Part shown: positions 8,908 through 18,009 of the stretch, one piece after another
Layout of the letters: each line of letters begins with the position of its first letter
Numbering within the stretch: position 1 is the first letter of the stretch
DNA from: Paenibacillus antarcticus
GTDB lineage: Bacteria; Bacillota; Bacilli; Paenibacillales; Paenibacillaceae
Length of the DNA stretch: 64,000 nt
Direction of reading: 5' to 3'
NCBI RefSeq assembly: GCF_001637225.1
Contig: NZ_LVJI01000007.1
Location: 248,001 to 312,000, forward strand
Made by a program: the position numbers and the translations under genes
The notes under the pieces: model-generated
What the model saw: the letters and a program-made list of their open reading frames with translations, nothing else
Told to the model about the DNA's origin: nothing
The model's database searches: none

Positions 8908-10923
8908 ATGGAAAGAGACTATCCCATCAATATTTTGTTAGTGGACGACCATCCGGAGAATCTGTTAGCCATTGAGGCTGTGCTAGAAGGCGAACCGTAT
9001 CAATTGATTCGAGCCTATTCCGGGCTAGATGCGCTTCGTTGTCTGCTAAAAGATGAAATTGCCGTCATTTTACTGGATGTTCAGATGCCTGGCATGGACG
9101 GATTTGAAACCGCCCGTCACATTAAATCATACGATAACTCGAAGAGTATACCCATAATATTTATTACGGCCACCAGTAAGGAAACCAGACATTTTTCCGC
9201 CGGATATTCAGTCGGGGCTATTGATTACATGGTCAAACCCTTTGTACCCTATGTGTTAAAGTCCAAAATACAGGGCTTCGTCCATTTGTATGACGCACAG
9301 AAAACGTTAAAACAAAAAACAAAGCAATTGGAGCAGACCAACCTAGACTTAGTGAAGATTACGGAACAATTGACAAGAGCTGAGGCGCAGACGCGCGTCG
9401 TAATGGAAACGTCCATTGATACGATGCTGATCTTTACACCTAAAGGTGTCATTCTACAAACAAACCCTGCGGTTGAAGAGATGTTTGGATATGGTAGAGA
9501 TGAATTGCTTGGACAGAATATTACCATTTTGCTGCCAACGCTAGGGAGTACGGATGATATTCGCTATCTAGATTGGATCGGAAAAGTGCGGGAAATATCG
9601 CCACGTTGTAAAAACGGGACCACGTTTCCGGCGGAAATTCAGCTAGGCGTATCGGGTGAAAATTCGTATTTATTGGCTTGCACAATTCGAAATATTAGTA
9701 ATCGAAAACAAGGAGAACGAGATTTAATTCGAGCCAAAGATATAGCAGAGGAAGCCTCTAGGGTTAAAACGGATTTCCTTTCGTTAATGAGCCATGAAAT
9801 TCGCACGCCTCTGAACGGTGTCATCGGCATGATGGATATTTTACTCGATTCCGGACTGACACAGGAACAACAAGAATTAGCACAAGTGGTCATGAATAGT
9901 GGCAACACCTTGCTATCTATCATGAATAATGTATTGGACTTTTCTAAGATGGAATCTGAGCGACTGGAACTTGAGGAAGAGTCTTTCCTGCTCATAGACT
10001 GCTTGGAACAAGTTCGTGATATCTTCACAGCTAAGCTTCAAGAGAAACAATTAGAAATGCTCTATGTCATAGATCGTGAACTACCCATTATGATTCGGGG
10101 TGACATTACTCGCTTGCAGCAGATCCTTTTGAACCTCATCGGGAATGCGATCAAATTCACTGATGTGGGTGGCGTATACATCGTAGTTAGCAAGGTAGGC
10201 GAGGCTCAGGACACCGTTTCAATTGAATTTACCATTAAAGATACAGGGATCGGGATTCCCCCTGATAAAACAGAGAAGCTGTTTCAACCCTTTTCACAGG
10301 TGGATGCCTCGGTTAACCGCAAGTATGGAGGGACCGGATTGGGACTTGCTATCTGCAAAACATTGGTGGAGATCATGGGTGGAACCATCCGCATAGATTC
10401 CATGAAAGAGGCCGGTGCGACGTTTGTATTTACCGTGGATATGAAAAGATGCTCCGATTCAGAAGCAGAGCTCGACCCAATTGGACGGGATTGGTTAAAA
10501 ACTTGCCCATCTTCTGAGGTAACAGCTATATCTATGCAAATCTTAGTTATCGAAGAGCAGCCCGTTTATCAAAAATTACTTGTTCATATGCTCGAGGGCT
10601 TAGGGCATACCGTCATGGCCGTCTCAGATGAGATGGGTGCACTACGAGCATTGGAAGAGGGTTTCTTCGATATGCTATTCATAGATAGTCATCAACCAAT
10701 GACTAATGTTCGGGAGACGCTATATACCATGATCAATCAGAGTGTTGACGTTCAACGTCTTATCCTGATTGGTATGCTCACCCATATGACGCAAGACTTC
10801 GAGGAACTAGAACAGACGAATCTCAAATTTAATGAGCTTCTTCAAAAACCCATTCGTTTAGGGCACCTGAAGCACATACTCTCTACTTACGCATCAACTA
10901 TGGAGCCACATCTATTGGCCTAG
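8908..10923 (+). CDS. Hybrid histidine kinase: REC-PAS-HisKA-HATPase-REC
   Basis: ATG 8908 is favoured over ATG 8902 because the GAGAGGGGG site directly abuts 8902. An N-terminal receiver (LLVDDHPEN, LLDVQMPGMDGFE, MVKPF) leads through a short coiled coil to a PAS domain (ETSIDTMLIF to NRKQ). HisKA follows with LMSHEIRTPLNG (His about 296), then HATPase with GTGLGLAICK. The C-terminal receiver begins ILVIEEQP: the usual acidic pair is EE and the phospho-acceptor aspartate (FIDSHQP) and lysine (LLQKPI) are present. No membrane segment is seen, so it is cytoplasmic. It lies 18 bases after cheR, completing a three-gene signalling operon with the membrane kinase. Confidence 0.92.
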   Translation: MERDYPINILLVDDHPENLLAIEAVLEGEPYQLIRAYSGLDALRCLLKDEIAVILLDVQMPGMDGFETARHIKSYDNSKSIPIIFITATSKETRHFSAGYSVGAIDYMVKPFVPYVLKSKIQGFVHLYDAQKTLKQKTKQLEQTNLDLVKITEQLTRAEAQTRVVMETSIDTMLIFTPKGVILQTNPAVEEMFGYGRDELLGQNITILLPTLGSTDDIRYLDWIGKVREISPRCKNGTTFPAEIQLGVSGENSYLLACTIRNISNRKQGERDLIRAKDIAEEASRVKTDFLSLMSHEIRTPLNGVIGMMDILLDSGLTQEQQELAQVVMNSGNTLLSIMNNVLDFSKMESERLELEEESFLLIDCLEQVRDIFTAKLQEKQLEMLYVIDRELPIMIRGDITRLQQILLNLIGNAIKFTDVGGVYIVVSKVGEAQDTVSIEFTIKDTGIGIPPDKTEKLFQPFSQVDASVNRKYGGTGLGLAICKTLVEIMGGTIRIDSMKEAGATFVFTVDMKRCSDSEAELDPIGRDWLKTCPSSEVTAISMQILVIEEQPVYQKLLVHMLEGLGHTVMAVSDEMGALRALEEGFFDMLFIDSHQPMTNVRETLYTMINQSVDVQRLILIGMLTHMTQDFEELEQTNLKFNELLQKPIRLGHLKHILSTYASTMEPHLLA

Positions 10924-11040
10924 TAAGGCATTATTGCTCTCATATATCAAGACATAGGCTGGGCTGATCTTGGATTAGTTCTGGTCTATTCGTTATAAAA
11001 CGATAAGCGTTGATTCAGAAATCATAATGGGGGGATGAAC

Positions 11041-11940
11041 ATGAAGATTGGAATCATTGGATTAGGTGATATCGCCACTAAGGCTTACTTACCTGTGCTT
11101 TCTGAGAAGGATGGGATAGAATTGGTACTTTGTACAAGAAACATAGATACATTAAATACCTTATCCAAAAAGTATGCCATTCAAGAACAAGTTCAGACCG
11201 TAGATGAACTGCTAGCCAAGAATATCGATGCAGCATTTGTATGTACTGCGACAGAGGCACATTTTGAAATAGCTGAACAATTACTTAGAGGTGGTATACA
11301 CATCTATATTGATAAGCCAATATCTATGCATTTTCATGAAGCTGAGAATATCGTAAAGCTCGCGAAAGAGAACGGCAAGATCGCTATGGTTGGCTTTAAT
11401 AGAAGGTTTATTCCCCACATTACAGAGCTTAAAGAACATGGGAAAGCTAACATGATTATCATGCAAAAAAACAGATTCGCTGCACCAGATTATATACGAA
11501 GATTTGTTGTGCAAGATTTCATCCATGTTGTAGATACGCTTCGGTTTTTGATGGATACCAAGGTCAAGGATGTAAAGGTACAGTTCTTAAGAAACGGTGA
11601 ATTTCTTGATCATGTAGTTATCACGCTCATCGGAGAAGGATGTACGGCTATAGGGATTATGAACAAGAATGGCGGGGTCACAGAAGAAATCATCGAGTAT
11701 ACAACGGCGAATGATAAATATGTAGTAAACAATCTTGTTGAAACAATCCATTATCATGATAAAGAAATTCGTATATCCAAGTTCGGCGATTGGGAGACTA
11801 CGCTATACAAACGGGGATTCTACCAAATCGTTGATCATTTTATCGATTGTGTTCATCATAACTCAACACCTGATCCATCTATGGATGATTCGCTGGTAAC
11901 TCATGAAATTTGTGAAAGGATCATTAACCATATTGATTGA
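11041..11940 (+). CDS. Gfo/Idh/MocA-family NAD(P)-dependent oxidoreductase
   Basis: The N-terminal Rossmann fold begins IGIIGLGDIATKAYLPVL. The family motif appears as IYIDKPISM (the usual EKP is DKP), followed by GFNRRFIPH. Members oxidise or reduce sugars, inositols and similar polyols, or transfer functional groups on them. The C-terminal part is shorter and less typical than in many members (about 300 residues against 330-380), so the substrate is uncertain. The start at 11041 is chosen because GGGGGG sits six bases upstream; ATG 11035 is too close to it. It appears to be a single transcription unit after the kinase operon. Confidence 0.85.
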   Translation: MKIGIIGLGDIATKAYLPVLSEKDGIELVLCTRNIDTLNTLSKKYAIQEQVQTVDELLAKNIDAAFVCTATEAHFEIAEQLLRGGIHIYIDKPISMHFHEAENIVKLAKENGKIAMVGFNRRFIPHITELKEHGKANMIIMQKNRFAAPDYIRRFVVQDFIHVVDTLRFLMDTKVKDVKVQFLRNGEFLDHVVITLIGEGCTAIGIMNKNGGVTEEIIEYTTANDKYVVNNLVETIHYHDKEIRISKFGDWETTLYKRGFYQIVDHFIDCVHHNSTPDPSMDDSLVTHEICERIINHID

Positions 11941-12000
11941 CAAGTCACAAGTGCTACAGGTCATCCATGAATGATTCGCGAGTCTTTTTAGTCTCGTTTA

Positions 12001-12888
12001 TTATGTTATCTTATTTTCCATGATCTCAACAAACTTTGTTGATGCTGGTGATAACGGTACACTTTTCAAAAAACATACGCCTATACTTCTCTTTGGTATT
12101 TCCTCTGTTAGTTGTAGTTCATATAATAACCCTTTATTTAAATACTCTTGGGAAAATTGTTTAGTCACACATGCTATTCCTAAATTTATTTTGGCAAATT
12201 CCAATAGTAAATCATGTGATCCTAATTCAAATTCTGGTGAAATCCTTATCCCTTTGGATATCAAATAATCTTCTACATACTTTCTGGAATTGGATTCAAG
12301 CTCAAGAAATATTAAAGGTAATTTCACTACTTCATTAAGGCTTACCGGTTGAGATGATATCGACTTATATTTCTCTCCACAAACAAAAATATCATGAACA
12401 TCAATCAATGATCGAAGTTCTAACGTTGGGTCCTCAATGGGGAAATTACAAATCCCAATATCAACCTCTCCCAATTTCAATATGGAACAAATCTCACGTG
12501 TTGTGCCATTAATAATCTTAAACTTAATGTTAGGATATCTATTATGAAAAATTTCTAAATAAGGGAGTAAGAAGTATCGAGAAATCGTATCACCTACACC
12601 TATCTTTAATTCACCCATCGTTAAATTCTTGAACTCCAAAATCTTTTCTTCTCCAACTTGAATTAAATGAATAGCTGAATTAGCATATTCAAATAAGAGA
12701 CGCCCTTCGTTTGTTAAAGATACCCCTCTAGGTGTTCTTGTGAATAGACGTGTATCCAACTCTCTTTCTAACTGCATGATGGCTTGACTAACCGCTGGCT
12801 GTGTCATATAAAGATCTTTTGCCGCATTGGAGAAGCTTTTACTTTTCGCAACCTTACAAAACACTTTATATAAATCTAATTTACTCAC
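12001..12888 (-). CDS. LysR-family transcriptional regulator
   Basis: The N terminus is a LysR winged helix (LDLYKVFCKVAKSKSFSNAAKDL, then TQPAVSQAIMQLE). The effector-binding region starts near GELKIGVGDTISRYFLLPYL. GTG at 12888 is chosen because AAGGAG lies about eleven bases upstream and the helix starts directly after it. The gene diverges from the CofE-like gene at 13016, the standard arrangement for a LysR regulator and its target. The effector is unknown but is probably related to that gene's substrate. Confidence 0.9.
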   Translation of the reverse strand: MSKLDLYKVFCKVAKSKSFSNAAKDLYMTQPAVSQAIMQLERELDTRLFTRTPRGVSLTNEGRLLFEYANSAIHLIQVGEEKILEFKNLTMGELKIGVGDTISRYFLLPYLEIFHNRYPNIKFKIINGTTREICSILKLGEVDIGICNFPIEDPTLELRSLIDVHDIFVCGEKYKSISSQPVSLNEVVKLPLIFLELESNSRKYVEDYLISKGIRISPEFELGSHDLLLEFAKINLGIACVTKQFSQEYLNKGLLYELQLTEEIPKRSIGVCFLKSVPLSPASTKFVEIMENKIT

Positions 12889-13015
12889 TATATAAGCACT
12901 CCTTATATGTATTATACGATATATTAATTTCACTTATATCATTAGCTTGATGTATATTACAAATATATATGTCACATCATTAAACTAACTTAAATAGTTA
13001 TAAGGAGCGATTATA
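12889..13015. promoter_or_regulatory. Divergent promoter region of the LysR/CofE-like pair
   Basis: This 127-base AT-rich spacer separates divergent starts. It contains several partly symmetric ATAT-rich segments, for example around 12915-12975, that could hold LysR T-N11-A sites. TAAGGAGCG at 13001-13009 is the ribosome site for the TTG start at 13016. Confidence 0.45.
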
Positions 13016-14206
13016 TTGGAAAGAGTAGTTGGAACAGTTGTCAGAGGTCTCCGTTGCCCAATCGTAAATCGAGGAGATAATATAGAGGAAATCGTTGTAG
13101 ATAGTGTATTACATGCTGCAGAAGTTGAAGGATTTAACATTAATGATAAAGATATCGTTACGATAACAGAATCCATTGTTGCTCGTGCGCAAGGTAACTA
13201 TGCCACAATCGATCATATTGCTAAAGATGTTAGTTCCAAATTTGGAGAAGATACCGTTGGTGTTATTTTCCCAATCTTAAGTCGCAATCGGTTCGCAATC
13301 TGTCTTCGTGGTATTGCAAAAGGGTCTAAGAAAGTTGTATTAATGCTTAGTTATCCATCTGATGAAGTTGGTAACCACTTAGTCGATCTAGACTTGCTTG
13401 ACGAAAAAGGAATTAATCCTTGGACAGATGTGTTAACAGAAGCACAATTCCGCGAGCATTTTGGATACAATAAACATACCTTTACGGGCGTTGATTATAT
13501 TGATTATTATAAATCGTTAGTTGAAGAATATGGTGTTGAATGTGAAGTTATTTTCTCAAATAATCCAAAAACTATTCTAGAGTATACAAAAAGTGTCCTT
13601 ACTTGTGACATTCATACTAGATTCAGAACAAAGAAGATATTAAAAGCTAATGGTGGAGAGAAGATCTATAGCCTCGATAACATATTAGCAGCATCTATTG
13701 ATGGTAGTGGTTGTAACGAAGCTTATGGTCTTCTCGGATCCAATAAATCAACAGAAGATAGTGTTAAGCTATTCCCACGTAATTGCCAACCTGTCGTAGA
13801 TAACATACAACAGATCATCAAAGAAAAGACGGGTAAGCATGTTGAAGTCATGATCTATGGAGATGGTGCATTCAAAGATCCGGTAGGTAAGATTTGGGAA
13901 CTTGCCGATCCTGTTGTATCACCAGCTTACACAGCAGGACTTGATGGTACACCGAATGAAGTGAAGTTGAAGTATCTTGCTGATAATAACTTTGCTGATT
14001 TAAGAGGTGCTGAACTTAAACAGGCGATTTCTCAATATATTAGCAATAAAGATACAGATCTTGTAGGCGCGATGGAAGCACAAGGTACTACACCTAGAAG
14101 ACTTACTGATCTTATTGGTTCTCTATCCGATTTAACTTCAGGTAGTGGAGATAAAGGTACACCGATTATCTTTATCCAAGGATATTTTGATAACTACACA
14201 AACTAA
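13016..14206 (+). CDS. Coenzyme F420-0:L-glutamate ligase (CofE)-like protein
   Basis: The TTG start is supported by AAGGAGCG eight bases upstream. The N-terminal half resembles the CofE/F420 ligase family: TVVRGLRCPIVNRGDNIEEIV, then DKDIVTITESIVARAQGNY. Later motifs are SLDNILAASIDGSGCNE, VMIYGDGAFKDP and DLVGAMEAQGTTPRR. Authentic CofE adds gamma-linked glutamates to F420-0, but no other F420 biosynthesis gene is visible here and the pathway is not generally expected in this kind of organism. At 396 residues it is much longer than archaeal CofE (about 250). A different amide-ligase substrate is plausible. It is divergently transcribed from a LysR regulator and ends at a perfect terminator. 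Confidence 0.7.
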   Translation: MERVVGTVVRGLRCPIVNRGDNIEEIVVDSVLHAAEVEGFNINDKDIVTITESIVARAQGNYATIDHIAKDVSSKFGEDTVGVIFPILSRNRFAICLRGIAKGSKKVVLMLSYPSDEVGNHLVDLDLLDEKGINPWTDVLTEAQFREHFGYNKHTFTGVDYIDYYKSLVEEYGVECEVIFSNNPKTILEYTKSVLTCDIHTRFRTKKILKANGGEKIYSLDNILAASIDGSGCNEAYGLLGSNKSTEDSVKLFPRNCQPVVDNIQQIIKEKTGKHVEVMIYGDGAFKDPVGKIWELADPVVSPAYTAGLDGTPNEVKLKYLADNNFADLRGAELKQAISQYISNKDTDLVGAMEAQGTTPRRLTDLIGSLSDLTSGSGDKGTPIIFIQGYFDNYTN

Positions 14207-14213
14207 TCTTAAT

Positions 14214-14256
14214 CAATAAAGAACGGGTGCCTAAATTAGGCACCCGTTCTTTATTG
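14214..14256. terminator. Perfect 20-bp bidirectional terminator
   Basis: The arms 14214-14233 and 14237-14256 are exact inverted copies around a 3-base loop, with A/T-rich stem ends. It separates the CofE-like gene from the convergent chemoreceptor. Confidence 0.9.
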
Positions 14257-14289
14257 ATTGCTACCTTCCAATCTCATTCATTGTTACTC

Positions 14290-16011
14290 TTATACCTTGA
14301 ATTTCCCTATTAACGCTTGTAATTCCTCTGCCATATTACTCAAATAAGCAACTGATGCCGAAATTTCCTCACTTGATGCATTTTGCTCTTCTACTGATGA
14401 AGCTACATTTTGGGTATTATCTGTTGACTGTTGTAAGATCGAAGCGATCCGCTCCATTATATTTACTGCTTCATGGGAATTTGATTGTACTTGTTCTACA
14501 ATAGCCGATACTTCTTGAGATTGTGATGAGATCTCAGCAATGGCATTGGATATATCATTAAAGGCAATACCTGATTGCTGAACTTGCTGCATGCCTTGTT
14601 GAACGACCTTCGTCCCTTGATTCATTGCAAGTACCGCTCGATAAGAATCAGCTTGAATTTGCCCAATTAGCTCACGCACTTGTTCTGCTGATTTCCCAGA
14701 TTGATAAGCTAGCTTCTTCACTTCCGAGGCAACTACAGCAAATCCCTTACCATGTTCACCTGCACGCGCAGCTTCGATGGCAGCATTGAGAGCCAATAGA
14801 TTCGTTTGATTCGCAATTTGTGTAATGGCAACAATGATCAGGTCGATTTCCTTAGATTTGCCCTCTAATATTTGAATAGCATTTGCTGCTTCTTCAACCG
14901 TCTGTTGCATGAGATTCATATGTTCTATATTGTGAGACACAACTTGAGTACCTAATCTAGCATTATCATTTGCTATAGATGAATAATCAGCCATTGTCTG
15001 GATTGCATTAGCCACTTGATCCATCCCTCTTGAAATTTCCAGGACAGATTCGGTAGAATGCTTGATGCTGGACAATTGTTTCTCTGATCCTATGGCTACT
15101 TCCTGAACAGCTAGGTTAATCTGTTCTGTTGCTTTACTCGTCTCTTCTGTGCTTGCAGCCAACTCTTGTGAAGAAGACGCAACGAGTACAGAAGCTTCTT
15201 TAACCTGTGTAAGTACAGATCGAAGATCCTTCGCTACCTTATTAACAGATTGTATTAATAATCCTGTTTCATCTTTACTTTTCGTTTGCAGATCATTAGA
15301 GGTGAGGTCACCATTCGCGATAATTTGAAGCACACGAGCCGAATCCTGAATTCGATTAACCATAGGGCGTGTGAGCACGAAATACAGCAATAGAGCGATA
15401 AAAAGAATAATTATCCCTTGAACCACCAGTTCCGTCATCATGTCCTTCTTAATTTGTTGAATACGTTCATTCGCATCAGGGGCACCCACATACCATATCC
15501 CAATAACTTTCCCACTAGAATCCTTGATTGGCATGTACGCAGCCTGGTAAGTATGACCTACAACATTAGCTTGGCCTAAGTACACTTGGCCCTCTTTGAG
15601 AACCTGATCAGCAACATTAGCTGACACTTTAGTCCCCACTGCACGTTTGCCATCAACAATAACGCTTGTCGTTACCCGTGTATCGCCTAAAAATATCGTA
15701 GAAGTATCCCCATTCGTCAATTTGCCTATTGCGTCAACAATCTCAAAGTTATTATTGATTAACGTTTCGCCTTTATATAACTTGTCCTCTTCCACATGCC
15801 ACGACCCTGGATATTTCGTATCGATCATTTCCATACCCATCTGTAAATCAGATTGCGCCTTCTCAAGTGCCTCCCCTTCGATCAGAGTAGTTACTCTTAC
15901 ACCTTGCTGATAACCCATTACCACAAACGATCCAATCAAAATCAACATGCAAAGAAGAAAGAGTCGTGTGCGAATAGACATTGTTGAGAGCATTTCTGAT
16001 AAACGATTCAT
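14290..16011 (-). CDS. Methyl-accepting chemotaxis protein with extracellular Cache domain
   Basis: A membrane helix near residues 14-34 is followed by an extracellular Cache_3-Cache_2-type sensor (about 40-185; [17 protein letters not shown], then [18 protein letters not shown]). A second helix (about 192-212), HAMP and the cytoplasmic signalling coil come next. The coil's tip is the conserved hairpin [34 protein letters not shown]. Cache receptors sense small organic ligands such as organic acids and relay to CheA/CheW. There is no C-terminal CheR-tethering pentapeptide. ATG 16011 has AGAGGAG upstream. Confidence 0.93.
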   Translation of the reverse strand: MNRLSEMLSTMSIRTRLFLLCMLILIGSFVVMGYQQGVRVTTLIEGEALEKAQSDLQMGMEMIDTKYPGSWHVEEDKLYKGETLINNNFEIVDAIGKLTNGDTSTIFLGDTRVTTSVIVDGKRAVGTKVSANVADQVLKEGQVYLGQANVVGHTYQAAYMPIKDSSGKVIGIWYVGAPDANERIQQIKKDMMTELVVQGIIILFIALLLYFVLTRPMVNRIQDSARVLQIIANGDLTSNDLQTKSKDETGLLIQSVNKVAKDLRSVLTQVKEASVLVASSSQELAASTEETSKATEQINLAVQEVAIGSEKQLSSIKHSTESVLEISRGMDQVANAIQTMADYSSIANDNARLGTQVVSHNIEHMNLMQQTVEEAANAIQILEGKSKEIDLIIVAITQIANQTNLLALNAAIEAARAGEHGKGFAVVASEVKKLAYQSGKSAEQVRELIGQIQADSYRAVLAMNQGTKVVQQGMQQVQQSGIAFNDISNAIAEISSQSQEVSAIVEQVQSNSHEAVNIMERIASILQQSTDNTQNVASSVEEQNASSEEISASVAYLSNMAEELQALIGKFKV

Positions 16012-16408
16012 AGTTTGTTGTTCTCCTCTTCTGTGGCGTACCTTAATAGGTTTTGATTTAATTAATTAATTGAACTGAAAACGGTTACGAAAGAAAAAAC
16101 ACCTATTATTTCACCATAATTACCAGAATAACCGTGTGAAACAATTAGAATATAACCCTGGAGTGAATACATGCATACTAAATGAGCTATAATCGTGACC
16201 TAAAAATGGTTAATATATATATTTATTTACACCCATATCCCAGTTCAAGTCAATTAATTTATACACACTTTCACCAGGATTACTTGACCTATAAAATAAG
16301 TGATAGTATGAATATATAGATTGTGATACCACATCATATATAAAGCATCAGATTGGTTAATCTACAGGTAATGAAAAACAGTCATAACAATAAAGGGGAA
16401 AGATCATA
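16012..16408. other. Intergenic region between divergent chemoreceptor and Dph6-like genes
   Basis: This region of 397 bases is AT-rich with no plausible reading frame. A possible promoter for the downstream gene is TTGACC near 16284 with TATGAA about 17 bases later. TATAAT also occurs near 16190 without a good -35. AAGGGGAAAG at 16393-16402 is the ribosome site for 16409. No RNA structure is apparent. Confidence 0.4.
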
Positions 16409-17116
16409 ATGGTAGAAAATATAGATTGGAAAAATGGCGCTGTCGGGCATCCCTTCGTAGCTTCGTTCAGTGGAGGAAAGGATAGTGTGTTATCTCTATA
16501 TAAAGCAATGAACATGGGAACGCCCGTTGGATTGATCGTGATGTTGGAGGAAGAAGGGAAGCGTTCTAGATCCCATGGAATGCCCCCAGAGCTTATTCGT
16601 GCTCAAGCTGAATCTATAGGTCTACCCGTATATACTGCTGCTTCAAGTTGGACAGATTATGAAGACGTGTTCATGCGCCTCTTGGAACATGCTAAGAATC
16701 AAGGTGCAGAAGTGTTAGTAACTGGTGACTTGGATATGCCTGCTCATGGATGTTGGCATGACAAGGTAACGAGAAATGCTGGATTAAAGCTTGGGATGCC
16801 TCTATGGGAAATGGATCATAAAGAAGCAGTTGAAGAGTTTATCAATCTTGGATTTAATACGATCGTAGTAACAGTAAATTTATCCTTAGGCATGCGTGAA
16901 GATGATTTAGGACGAACGTTAACCCATGAATATGTACAGGAACTCGAAGCTCGTGGTATTGACCCATGTGGAGAAGGTGGGGAATTCCATACCACAGTCA
17001 TAGATGGACCCATCTTTAACAATCCTATTCCTGTTCGTAAATGTACGATTGTAAAGGATGGCAATTATGCTTTCTTACCATTGGAACTAGATCAGATGCC
17101 CGTTGGAGAATATTAA
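16409..17116 (+). CDS. Dph6-like ATP-pyrophosphatase (diphthine-ammonia ligase family)
   Basis: The PP-loop ATPase motif SFSGGKDSVLSLYKA begins near residue 20. The family-specific C-terminal signature GEGGEFHTTVIDGPIF lies near residue 190. In eukaryotes and archaea this fold amidates diphthine on elongation factor 2 with ATP and ammonia. Bacteria lack diphthamide, so the bacterial branch has another, unassigned amidation or thiolation-like reaction. It is cytoplasmic. The stop codon lies 22 bases before an LRR protein start, so the two are probably co-transcribed. Confidence 0.85.
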   Translation: MVENIDWKNGAVGHPFVASFSGGKDSVLSLYKAMNMGTPVGLIVMLEEEGKRSRSHGMPPELIRAQAESIGLPVYTAASSWTDYEDVFMRLLEHAKNQGAEVLVTGDLDMPAHGCWHDKVTRNAGLKLGMPLWEMDHKEAVEEFINLGFNTIVVTVNLSLGMREDDLGRTLTHEYVQELEARGIDPCGEGGEFHTTVIDGPIFNNPIPVRKCTIVKDGNYAFLPLELDQMPVGEY

Positions 17117-17138
17117 ATGAGCAAAGGAGACAAATGGC

Positions 17139-17990
17139 ATGAAGTATAATTTTGACGGAAAAGGATTAACAGAAACGCCAAACATCATATTTGAGACCCA
17201 TGGACTCTTGGAACTAAGTATGTATAACAACCACATTAAAGAAATCCCTGAGAGGCTCTTCATTCATAATGAGTTAGAAGTATTAAATTATGCAGGAAAT
17301 GATATTGAGGTCTTATCTGAGAAAATTGAACAATTAATCCATTTAAGAATGCTAGATTTAGGTCATAATAAACTGAAGGTATTACCCGAGACGATTGGAA
17401 AGTTACAAGGATTAGATTCCTTTCTATATCTGAGTAATAATCAGTTTGAACATCTTCCAGAACAGCTTTGTGCTCTTCAACAACTCAAATATTTGAATGT
17501 AACAGATAATAAATTGACAAAGTTACCTCACAGTATAGGTGAAATGACAAGTCTCATTGAATTACGATTATATAATAACCAACTTGAGACCCTACCTGAT
17601 TCGATAACAAATATAAGAGGTTTGAGAGAAATACATCTCTATGGTAACCAATTAATCTACTTGCCAGAAAATATCGGAGCATTGGAAGAACTCCGAATAC
17701 TGGATTTAAGTGATAATAAATTAGCAGCGCTTCCTACGTCCATCGGTAAACTGAAAAAATTGCGAAGACTAAACCTTCGAACAAATCAAATAAATGAACT
17801 TCCCGAAGAAATCGGTGAATTAGACAACCTCATCGAACTTGATTTAAGAGAGAATAATATACAGGAAATTCCGAATGCTATTCTAAACCTTAAACAATTG
17901 GAGAAACTCGATCTGAGATGGAATCACAACTTTAAAGTAACGAGAACATTAGAGCTATTAGAGAACAAGGGATGCATTGTTTATAAATAA
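17139..17990 (+). CDS. Leucine-rich repeat protein (LPxxIG type)
   Basis: About eleven consecutive 22-24 residue repeats run through almost the whole 283-residue protein. Each has the pattern LxxLxLxxNxLxxLPxxIGxL, as in LRMLDLGHNKLKVLPETIG and LRILDLSDNKLAALPTSIG. There is no signal peptide, anchor or enzymatic domain, so it is a cytoplasmic protein-binding scaffold of unknown partner. AAAGGAG lies ten bases before the ATG. Its position directly after the Dph6-like gene suggests a shared transcript but not a shared function that can be named. Confidence 0.9.
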   Translation: MKYNFDGKGLTETPNIIFETHGLLELSMYNNHIKEIPERLFIHNELEVLNYAGNDIEVLSEKIEQLIHLRMLDLGHNKLKVLPETIGKLQGLDSFLYLSNNQFEHLPEQLCALQQLKYLNVTDNKLTKLPHSIGEMTSLIELRLYNNQLETLPDSITNIRGLREIHLYGNQLIYLPENIGALEELRILDLSDNKLAALPTSIGKLKKLRRLNLRTNQINELPEEIGELDNLIELDLRENNIQEIPNAILNLKQLEKLDLRWNHNFKVTRTLELLENKGCIVYK

Positions 17991-18009
17991 ATCCTTTGTT
18001 CAAATCATT

